Shown here: piece by piece, positions 16,244 through 23,871 of the stretch | Numbering within the stretch: position 1 is the stretch's first letter | Layout: the number at the start of each line of letters is the position of its first letter | Assembly (NCBI GenBank): GCA_017304475.1 | Contig: JAFKKV010000020.1 | Span: forward strand, 124,001 to 188,000 | Direction: 5' to 3' | DNA: 64,000 nucleotides | Source: Hyphomicrobiales bacterium | GTDB taxonomy: Bacteria; Pseudomonadota; Alphaproteobacteria; Rhizobiales; Phreatobacteraceae | Program-made: the position numbers and the translations under genes | Notes under the pieces: generated by a model | Told to the model about the DNA's origin: nothing | What the model saw: only the letters and a program-made list of their open reading frames with translations | Database searches by the model: none

Positions 16244-17749
16244 TCAGTTCTCACGGAAAGCCCGGTTGAGCTGGTCGGCGATCGGCTTCATCAGATAGGC
16301 TAGGGCCGTGCGCTCCCGGGTGCGGACGAACACCTCCGCCGGCATGCCCGAAGTCAGCCGGTGGCTGCCGAGTTTGGCGAGTTCGCCATCCAGTACCGCG
16401 ACCCTCGCGGTGAAATAGGACGCGTTGCTCTGCGGCTCGCGCACCACATCGGCCGAAACGCGCGTCACCTTGCCCTGCAGTTCGGGCGTCGTGCCATGCG
16501 GAAGCGCGCTGAAGCGGATATAGGCGGGCTGCCCGACCGCGACCTTTTCGATGTCCTGCGGCTGGATGCGGATCTCGATGACCAGGACATCGTCGCCGGG
16601 CACGATCTGCATGATCTGCTGGCCGGCCGGAATGACGCCACCAACCGTGTGATAAGCGAGCTGATGCACCAGGCCGCTCTGTGGCGCACGGATCTCGATG
16701 CGTTTCAGCGTGTCTTCAGCCTGGATGCGGCGCTCGACAAATTCGCCGATCCGACCCTGGATGTCGCGCAGCTCGGTCGACACCTCGCGGCGCAGGTCCT
16801 GGCCGACCTGCAGGATCTGCAGCTCGTTTTCGGAAATGCGGGCTTCCGCCCGGGCGCGCTCGGCGACGAACTGACCGACATCGCCGGCAAGCCGGGCCTG
16901 CTCGCGCTCCAGCTCGACTAGGCGCGTGCGCGGCACCAGATTGCGCCGGAAGAGATCGCCGACATCGGTGACCTCGCGGTCGATCAGTTCGACCTGGCGG
17001 CGACGGGCCGCCTCCTGGGCGCTGATGCCGGCAATTTCGCCGCGGATCTGGCCGATGCGCTCACGCAACTGCTTGACCTGGCCGTCACGTGCCTCGAGCC
17101 GGGCCAGAAACAGGCTCTTCTCGCTGTCGACGGCGCGCGCCACATCGGGAAAGCTCATCCAGTTGGCGAGCTCCGCCGGCACGGCGAATTCACGCAGGCC
17201 GTCGCGCTCGGCCTCGAGCCGCGCCATGCGCGCCTGCATTTCGTTCGACTGCTTGACCACCACCTGCAGGCTGGCACGGGTGACGGTGTCGTCGAGCTTG
17301 ATCAGCAGATCGCCCTCCTTGACCCGCACGCTGTCGCGCACATGGATCTCGCCGATGACCCCGCCGGTGGGGTGCTGCACGGTCTTCACATTGGTATCGG
17401 CCACCACCGTGCCGCTCGCCACCACGGCGCCCGACAGCAGCACGGTGGACGCCCAGGTGCCGACGCCGCCGACCAGCACCACCACGATGGCGAGGCCCGC
17501 GATGATCAGGCGCCGCACGGAGGGATCCGGCGCGGGCTGGCCGCGATCGATCCCCCTGTCGCCCTGCCCGCTATCGGCCACGGCCCTGGTCTTCGCCGTT
17601 GCATTGCGAACCCAGGTCGCGCCGGCGCTGCCGGCCTCCGTCACCCTTTGCACGATGTCGGTGACCGTTTTGCCGCCGGCCGCGAGGCCGCGCGCGCCCT
17701 TGGCGCCGGCGCGGCGCGCTTCGATGAATTTCTGCATGATATCGGTCAT
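16244..17749 (-). CDS. HlyD-family type I secretion membrane-fusion protein
   Basis: 501 residues. One membrane segment lies at about 87-110 (LIIAGLAIVVVLVGGVGTWA). It is followed by a lipoyl-like half (VVADTNVKTVQHPTGGVIGE), a long coiled-coil region (SLFLARLEARDGQVKQLRER to EFVERRIQAEDTLK), the second lipoyl half (RAPQSGLVHQLAYH) and a beta-barrel domain. This is the PrtE/HlyD layout. The cytoplasmic N-terminus is about 80 residues and contains two similar blocks, longer than usual. Start ATG 17749 overlaps the ATPase stop (TGATG); GTG 17752 is also possible. It links the ABC exporter to an outer-membrane TolC, which is not encoded here. Confidence 0.9.
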   Translation of the reverse strand: MTDIMQKFIEARRAGAKGARGLAAGGKTVTDIVQRVTEAGSAGATWVRNATAKTRAVADSGQGDRGIDRGQPAPDPSVRRLIIAGLAIVVVLVGGVGTWASTVLLSGAVVASGTVVADTNVKTVQHPTGGVIGEIHVRDSVRVKEGDLLIKLDDTVTRASLQVVVKQSNEMQARMARLEAERDGLREFAVPAELANWMSFPDVARAVDSEKSLFLARLEARDGQVKQLRERIGQIRGEIAGISAQEAARRRQVELIDREVTDVGDLFRRNLVPRTRLVELEREQARLAGDVGQFVAERARAEARISENELQILQVGQDLRREVSTELRDIQGRIGEFVERRIQAEDTLKRIEIRAPQSGLVHQLAYHTVGGVIPAGQQIMQIVPGDDVLVIEIRIQPQDIEKVAVGQPAYIRFSALPHGTTPELQGKVTRVSADVVREPQSNASYFTARVAVLDGELAKLGSHRLTSGMPAEVFVRTRERTALAYLMKPIADQLNRAFREN

Positions 17750-19467
17750 CACCTTGCCCCGTTCGGCTGCGGCGCCAGCACCCGTTTCAACACCTCGTCG
17801 CGTGGCCCGAAGGCGACGAGCCGGCCCTCGCGCATCACCGCCACGACATCGACGGCGGTGAGCGCGCTCGGCCGGTGGGCGATGACGATGGCGATGCCGC
17901 CGCGGTCGCGGACATGGCGTATCGCCTGGGTGACGGCTGCCTCGCCCTCCATGTCCAGATTGGCATTGGGCTCGTCGAGCAGGACCAGGAAGGGATTGCC
18001 GAACACCGCACGCGCCAGCGCGACGCGCTGGCGCTGGCCGCCGGACAAGGCCGTGCCGCCATCGCCGATGCGCGTCTCATAGCCATCCGGCAGGCTGCGG
18101 ATCATGCCGTCGGCGCCGGCGACCCGGGCCGCCGCCACGACCTCGGCCGGATCGGCGCCCGGCCGGAACCGCGCGATATTCTCGGCGATGGTGCCGTCGA
18201 ACAGCCCGATATCCTGCGGCAGATAGCCGATGAAATCGCCGCGCGACTCCGGCGCCCATTGCGACAGTTCAGAGCCGTCGAGCCGGATCGATCCGCGCAG
18301 CGGCGCCCAGATCCCGGCGAGCGTGCGCGCCAGCGTCGACTTGCCGGAAGCCGAAGGGCCGATGACCCCCAGCGCCTGGCCGGCGAGCAGCGACAGCGAT
18401 ATGCCCTGGATGATCGGGGTCTGCGCGCCCGGCGCGCCGGTGAACACCTGCTCGAGCGTCAGCATGTTGCGCGGCGAGGCGAGCGGCATGGGCGGCTCGG
18501 CCGGCGGCAGCGCCCGCATGGTCTGACGCAGCCGCGCCCAGGCCTGGCGGGCCGCGATGAAGCTCTTCCAATGGCCGACCGCCAGCTCGATCGGCGCCAG
18601 CGCCCGCCCCATCAGGATGGACGAGGCGATCATCACGCCGGGCGAGGCCTGGTCCGACAGGACGAGGAAGGCACCGAGCCCCAGAATGCCCGACTGCATG
18701 GCCATGCGGAAAGTGCGCGACACCGTGCCGAACAGCGCGCCGGCATCGGTGGCGGCCTGGTTGGCCGCGAGAAAACGGGCGTTGATCGCGCCATAACGGC
18801 CGGTGAGGGCCGCCTGCATGCCCATGGCCGCGATGGCCTCGGCATTGCGCCGCGAGGTTTCGGCCATGGCGGCGCGTGACGCCGCTTCCCGCGAATAGGC
18901 CTGTGACGGCCCGCGTATGGCCCGTTCGGTGAGCAAGGTGATGGAGAACAGCACGATGGCGCCCGCCACCACCGCCCAGCCGATCAGGGGATGCAGGAAA
19001 AAGCAGAGGATGACGAAGAGCGGCATCCAGGGCAGGTCGAAAAAGGCAGTAGGGCCTAGGCCTGAGACGAAGGCGCGCACCGCGTCGAGATCCCGGCTCG
19101 GCTGCAGCGCATCCGCGCCCGCCCCGCCCTTCAGCGGGATCGCCAGCGTCAGCTGATAGATCCTGTCCGCCAGCCGCCGGTCGACGGAAGCGCCGATCCG
19201 GGTCAGGAGCCGCTGCCGGATGATGTCGAGCGCGGCCTGGACCAGGAAAATGCCGGCGAGCACCACGGTGAGCCCGACCAGCGTCTGGACGCTGCGGCTG
19301 CCGAGCACCCGGTCATAGACCTGCAGCATATAGAGGGCGCCGGAGAGCATCAGCACGTTGAGGACGCCCGAGAACAGCGCCGCCGCCATGAGCGGCCTGC
19401 GACAGGCCCTGAGAGCCTGCGCGATGGGATCCTCCGCCGTGGCGGCGGGGCGATGGTGTAATTGCAT
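17749..19467 (-). CDS. type I secretion ABC exporter, permease-ATPase fusion
   Basis: 572 residues. The N-terminal membrane domain has about six segments (MAAALFSGVLNVLMLSGALY, LVGLTVVLAGIFLVQAALDI, FVILCFFLHPLIGWAVV). The C-terminal ATPase has Walker A GPSASGKST, signature LSGGQRQRVALARA, Walker B FLVLLDEPNANLD and switch IVIAHR. This is the PrtD/HlyB type without a peptidase domain. ATG 19467 follows GTCAGG. It forms an operon with the adaptor gene. Its likely cargo is the RTX metalloprotease at 20170-22911, on the same strand but separated by 700 bases. Confidence 0.92.
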   Translation of the reverse strand: MQLHHRPAATAEDPIAQALRACRRPLMAAALFSGVLNVLMLSGALYMLQVYDRVLGSRSVQTLVGLTVVLAGIFLVQAALDIIRQRLLTRIGASVDRRLADRIYQLTLAIPLKGGAGADALQPSRDLDAVRAFVSGLGPTAFFDLPWMPLFVILCFFLHPLIGWAVVAGAIVLFSITLLTERAIRGPSQAYSREAASRAAMAETSRRNAEAIAAMGMQAALTGRYGAINARFLAANQAATDAGALFGTVSRTFRMAMQSGILGLGAFLVLSDQASPGVMIASSILMGRALAPIELAVGHWKSFIAARQAWARLRQTMRALPPAEPPMPLASPRNMLTLEQVFTGAPGAQTPIIQGISLSLLAGQALGVIGPSASGKSTLARTLAGIWAPLRGSIRLDGSELSQWAPESRGDFIGYLPQDIGLFDGTIAENIARFRPGADPAEVVAAARVAGADGMIRSLPDGYETRIGDGGTALSGGQRQRVALARAVFGNPFLVLLDEPNANLDMEGEAAVTQAIRHVRDRGGIAIVIAHRPSALTAVDVVAVMREGRLVAFGPRDEVLKRVLAPQPNGAR

Positions 19468-20169
19468 CCTGACGTCCAAACCTGTGCTGTCTCCGGGCTC
19501 GTGAGGGCAAAGCATTGCCCCGCTGCGACGGCGAAGCCGCGCGGCTGTTTGCTGCACTGATATGCACTGACCGTCGCGGGTGGCATGTCGCCGGGCCCTG
19601 ACGCCCATCCGATCGACCAGCCGATGTCACTTGCGTGATTGAGACGGCTAATTCACAGAGTCGCAACGGAAATTGCGCGACCGTTTATCCATATGCACCG
19701 ACGAGCAGCGAAGCCGCCGATCGTCTTGCGCGGAGCATCATGCTGCCTCGGCGCTCAATGGCCACGAGAATGCGCGGCCACGAAACAGCGGTTAGTTTTC
19801 AATGGCGGCGTCAATGTGACCGGCGAGGGTAATAGCCCCTCGGTGAAGGGCAGCTCCCGGCTCGCATAGCGAATGCCGGGGATGCGGTTCACATGAACGC
19901 GACCGAGGGCTTCAAGCCGCGGTATCCGGCGAACGATTATGGGCGTGTTCCATCATATCAGTCCGGCGCACGCCGGGTTCCATTTCCATGAAATCAGCTT
20001 TGGTAGCTTGCGGAGGGCCGTCCAAGGGCCAATCGTTCACAGGATGGGCCATGGCCGGCAGGTCATCGAATGCGCCGAACGCCTGAGGCCCGCCTCGAAA
20101 TCTGCCCGACCGTGGTTGTCTTTGGTTGAAAGACACCGGACGCTTGCACGCTATTCTCGCAATGGCCCG
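19468..20169. other. 700-base intergenic region
   Basis: No supported gene. It contains the 5' region of the exporter operon and the 3' end of the protease gene. Small open frames lack domains and start sites. The only symmetric site noticed is GTTCACATGAAC at 19887-19898, a 5-bp inverted repeat, which is too short to call. Confidence 0.4.
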
Positions 20170-22911
20170 TTACAGGAAATGAAAACTGTCCTGGTGCGCG
20201 CGCAATTGCCCCATGGTGACGTTCTGAAGGGTGATTGTGTCGTGAGCGGCATCCGTAATGACGGCGTTGCCGTGCGAGTCGTCATGGGTCGCCGCCAGGA
20301 GCGCATCCATGTTCGCAAAGATGGCCCGGTCGATTTGGATGATGTCCGCTTCGGGCGCGAAATGCGGGATTGTGACCTGGCCAAAATTCGGCGCGAAGAC
20401 GAATGTGTCGTGGCCAGTCGCCGCCGTCGCGCTTGCCTGGGGCACGCCGATCACCCCGTCGCCGTTCAGGTCCTGGTGGAAAACGGGCTCGAGCGTTTCC
20501 AGAGCAGGACTGGATCCCGGTACATCGCCAATGAGATTAGAGAGGTAGTTGCCGCTGCTGTCCGTGCTCCACACGGTATATTTGTCGGTGCCGGTGACCT
20601 TCCAGGCAACATCATAACCACTTGCCGTTTGCTCCGCTCCGATCGGCGTCCAGCCGCCATACTGACCGACAACAACGGGCGCCCCCGCATATTTCAACGA
20701 CGGGCCAGCCCCACCATTGTACAGGAAAAAGCTATTTCCGACCTGGGTCAGGCTGGTCGATCCATATGCCTCGATCACCGTCGTTGGAACACTGATCACC
20801 GTCACGGGAACGCCGATCACCCCATCACCGTTTAAATCCTGGTGGAAAACCGGCTCGAGCGTTTCCAATGCAGGGCTGGATCCCGGTACATCGCCAATCA
20901 GATTAGAGATGTAGTTGCCGCTGCTGTCCGTGCTCCACACGGTATATTTGTCGGTGCCGGTGACCTTCCAGGCAACGTCATAGCCGCTTGCCGTCTGCTC
21001 CGCGCCGATCGGCGTCCAGCCGCCATACTGACCGACGACAACGGCCGCACCGGCATATTTCAACGACGGGCCAGCCCCACCATTGTAGAGAAAAAAGCTA
21101 TTTCCAACCTGGGTCAGGCTGGTCGATCCATATGCCTCGATCACCGTCGTCGGGACACTGATCACCGTCACGGGAACGCCGATCACCCCATCACCGTTTA
21201 GATCCTGATGGAAAACCGGCTCGAGCGTTTCCAATGCAGGGCTGGATCCCGGCACATCGCCAATGAGATTCGAGAGGTAGTTGCCGCTGCTGTCCGTGCT
21301 CCACACCGTATATTTATCGGTGCCAGTCACCTTCCAGGCAATGTCATAGCCGCTTGCCGTCTGCTCCGCGCCGATCGGCGTCCAGCCGCCATACTGACCG
21401 ACGACAACGGCCGCACCGGCATATTTCAACGACGGGCCAGCCCCACCATTGTAGAGGAAAAAGTTATTTCCAACCTGGGTCAGGCTGGTCGATCCATATG
21501 CCTCGATCACCGTCGTCGGAATCAGCGCACTCGCAGCATAGACGCCGTCAGAAAATTGAAATGATTGAATGTTCTTATCTGTATCTATTCCGTCTGGAGA
21601 GCCCACCCTCAAATCGGTAATCTGAAACGAGCCGTCTGAAAGATAAACAATTTTATATTGAGAGCGCGCGCCATGATATATGGCGGTATTCACGCCAGAC
21701 CCACCATCAATTGTATCGTTCCCCCCACCTCCGTCGATTATATCGTCTCCAGCGCCTCCGCTAAGAACGTTGTTCGCGGCATTGCCAATGATCGTGTCAT
21801 TGCCAGAACCGCCAATTGCATTCTCGATCAACGACCGCACGTCGCCATTGTATTGCAGCGCATTGAAGACGTTGCCGCGGGCCATGTGCCCATCGCCGAG
21901 ATTGGCAAGTTGGGCGGCCGACAACACAGACCAACCGCCAGGCGTCAGGTCGATCGTTTCGTTGGTCGTATAGTTCGAGAAATCGTAGGTATCGTTACCG
22001 CCCCCGTCCCAGATCGTCAGGAACACGCGATTGGCGCCGGGCGCGCCCTGGCCAACACCGTTGATGAACTCCTCACCCGTGGTCGGCGAGAAGCTGTAGG
22101 TGGTGTTTTCGGCATGGGTGGTGAAATTGGCGCCATACATGGCCTGGATCGCGGCGATGTCGTCCATCATCAGCGACTGGGCGAAGCCATAGGTCTCATT
22201 GGTATAGCCGGTGAGCGGCGCTCCCACATAGGAGCGATAGGTCATCACCGAGAATTCCATTGAATCATGAGCCGTGGGCAGAGCGACATTCGCCGGACCG
22301 CCGGTCTCCTGGCCGTGCTTCAGACCCAGGGAATGGCCAAGCTCGTGCAGGACGGTGTGCCAGCCGTAATCGCCTTTGACCGGAGTGTTGACACCGCTAT
22401 TGGTGCCCAGCCAGACGTCGCCCCCCACCTGATCGGAATAGGGGTAATAGGCATAAGACGTGCTGGGATAGCTGGACCGGGCAAGCGTGATGTCGACAGC
22501 CGGTGTGTAAGCGCCAGTGATGCTCGACGCACTGACTTCGGTGAAGCTCAGGCCCGACACGGCGGCATAGGCAGCAAGATCGGCGCGCGCCGCGGTCTGC
22601 TGGGCGGCGGTGGCGACCTGGAAACCCTGAAGTGCGTTCTGATCGTAATAGCTGCCGTCGAAATAGTTCCGCGTCGGGAACATGAAAGTCAGATGTGTCG
22701 AATTCCATTTCTGACCCGACAACAGACCGTCGATATCCTGGATGTTGGTCGCACCTTGCGTGACGCCACTGGCGGCCGCTGAAGCCGGCGCGGAGCTCGC
22801 CGCCGTGGCGAAGTCGGCATAGAAGACCTGGCCGTCAGCCGTAGCTCCTTCCTCATGCTTGATGCCCGCAAGAAAGGGATTTCCAGACATGAGAGAACAG
22901 GCGAGGCACAT
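20170..22911 (-). CDS. serralysin-type RTX metalloprotease with three long C-terminal repeats
   Basis: 913 residues without an N-terminal signal, as expected for a type I substrate. The zinc site HELGHSLGLKH (H189, E190, H193, H199) and Met-turn SVMTY (M223, Y225) define an M10B serralysin. RTX calcium-binding nonapeptides span about 367-404 (GGSGNDTII, GGAGDDIID, GGGGNDTID). Then come three nearly identical units of 122 residues (about 463-823), each ending with a DLNGDG loop. The last 90 residues hold a typical secretion domain ending DSFHFL. Start ATG 22911 gives MCLACSLMSGNPFLAG; ATG 22890 is the alternative. Probably secreted by the exporter at 16244-19467. Substrates are unknown. Confidence 0.92.
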   Translation of the reverse strand: MCLACSLMSGNPFLAGIKHEEGATADGQVFYADFATAASSAPASAAASGVTQGATNIQDIDGLLSGQKWNSTHLTFMFPTRNYFDGSYYDQNALQGFQVATAAQQTAARADLAAYAAVSGLSFTEVSASSITGAYTPAVDITLARSSYPSTSYAYYPYSDQVGGDVWLGTNSGVNTPVKGDYGWHTVLHELGHSLGLKHGQETGGPANVALPTAHDSMEFSVMTYRSYVGAPLTGYTNETYGFAQSLMMDDIAAIQAMYGANFTTHAENTTYSFSPTTGEEFINGVGQGAPGANRVFLTIWDGGGNDTYDFSNYTTNETIDLTPGGWSVLSAAQLANLGDGHMARGNVFNALQYNGDVRSLIENAIGGSGNDTIIGNAANNVLSGGAGDDIIDGGGGNDTIDGGSGVNTAIYHGARSQYKIVYLSDGSFQITDLRVGSPDGIDTDKNIQSFQFSDGVYAASALIPTTVIEAYGSTSLTQVGNNFFLYNGGAGPSLKYAGAAVVVGQYGGWTPIGAEQTASGYDIAWKVTGTDKYTVWSTDSSGNYLSNLIGDVPGSSPALETLEPVFHQDLNGDGVIGVPVTVISVPTTVIEAYGSTSLTQVGNSFFLYNGGAGPSLKYAGAAVVVGQYGGWTPIGAEQTASGYDVAWKVTGTDKYTVWSTDSSGNYISNLIGDVPGSSPALETLEPVFHQDLNGDGVIGVPVTVISVPTTVIEAYGSTSLTQVGNSFFLYNGGAGPSLKYAGAPVVVGQYGGWTPIGAEQTASGYDVAWKVTGTDKYTVWSTDSSGNYLSNLIGDVPGSSPALETLEPVFHQDLNGDGVIGVPQASATAATGHDTFVFAPNFGQVTIPHFAPEADIIQIDRAIFANMDALLAATHDDSHGNAVITDAAHDTITLQNVTMGQLRAHQDSFHFL
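20444..21527. repeat. three tandem 366-bp coding repeats in the protease gene
   Basis: The period is exactly 366 bases: the segment ACGCCGATCACCCC starts at 20444, 20810 and 21176. Copies differ by few bases, mostly silent. Each encodes 122 residues with blocks VIEAYGSTSLTQVG, YNGGAGPSLKYAG, GGWTPIGAEQTASGYD and LEPVFHQDLNGDGVIG. High nucleotide identity indicates recent duplication or ongoing gene conversion. Confidence 0.9.
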
Positions 22912-23047
22912 GGTCAGCTCTAGGGTGTCGTGGCAGAGAGGGCGGCTACTCAACGCGCATGCGGGAGGCACTATGGCACCACCCATGCTGACGCTGGGTT
23001 AAAGGCAAGCCTCCGATTTGCCGTTTTTCCCGAATCACGATGACGGG

Positions 23048-23401
23048 ATGACTTTTCGCATGTGCTTGTTAGCACCCCCTCGCTTGCATCCTGCTGAGCG
23101 CCCGACTCGCCGGTCGCGAAGGCTCAGGCGAATGGCTGCGATCGCCGTTCTGCTCACCTCAATTGTCCTTCCTCTCGCCGATGTCGAAGCCCAGCCCATG
23201 CCGAGCCACCTCCCTCCTACCGCTCCGGACCACGAAAATCCGCCCCGAGCGCGCGACGGCGATATCGCCATCCGTCAGGAGTTCGAAGCAGCGGCCCTGG
23301 CCGGTACCGCAGCGGCCCTCGAATTGTTCATCGCCCGCAATCCCGATCACGCTCTCGCAGCCGAGGCTCGGGCCCGGCTCGCCGCGATGCCCAGGCGCTA
23401 A
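23048..23401 (+). CDS. small secreted or membrane-anchored hypothetical protein
   Basis: 117 residues. An Arg-rich N-terminus (RPTRRSRRLRRM) precedes a hydrophobic segment AAIAVLLTSIVLPLADVEAQ that could be a signal peptide or anchor. A Pro-rich linker follows. The C-terminal part EAAALAGTAAALELFIARNP DHALAAEARARL resembles a single TPR-like helix pair found in caspase- or SEL1-associated proteins. Start ATG 23048 is chosen; TTG 23018 extends it and ATG 23132 would place the signal directly at the N-terminus. It is divergent from the protease gene. Function is unknown. Confidence 0.5.
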   Translation: MTFRMCLLAPPRLHPAERPTRRSRRLRRMAAIAVLLTSIVLPLADVEAQPMPSHLPPTAPDHENPPRARDGDIAIRQEFEAAALAGTAAALELFIARNPDHALAAEARARLAAMPRR

Positions 23402-23871
23402 CGGCATATCTCGGCCACTCGTCCAAAAAGAGGGGAATTTGAGGGCGCCAATCCTATCGTGACGGTCCAAGGATGTAAGTCCCCCAACGCGCCGCCGCCC
23501 ACCGGAGGGGCAGCTCAGCAGCCAGACTGAGCGACCGCAACGGGCCCCTCCTACTCCGGCTCCGCCACCGGAGCAAAGATGGACAGCGAAGCCCGCGTCT
23601 TTGGCTGGCGCGCCGAGTGCTCGCGGCTGGTTGCGAAGGCCTGCGCGGTGACATTACAATCCGTTAACAGCACGCGGAACAGAGCGCCATCATTGGCGCC
23701 ATATCGAAACAAAAACCAGAATCGTCGAAAACTCGGCCGGCAGACAGAAATATCACATGTGGTAAGCTTGCGCACAACATAGATATATCTCTCGCAGACG
23801 CCCTTTCTAGAGGCTATCTACGCAAGATATGCAAACAACAATGCCGACCATAATTAATACGAACGGAACCT
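23402..23871. other. intergenic region, AT content rising rightward
   Basis: 470 bases without a supported gene. The right half becomes AT-rich (around ACATAGATATATCTCTCG at 23778), unlike the flanks. It probably holds the promoter of the glycosyltransferase fusion gene. No clear repeat or terminator was seen. Confidence 0.4.

Noticed and set aside
19887-19898. GTTCACATGAAC as a further copy of the regulator palindrome
   Set aside because: The half-sites resemble GTTCAC/GTGAAC but the spacing differs and only 5 bp pair; probably coincidence.
20444-21527. CRISPR array, suggested by regularly spaced repeats
   Set aside because: The period is 366 bp, the units are coding throughout and nearly identical, with no variable spacers.
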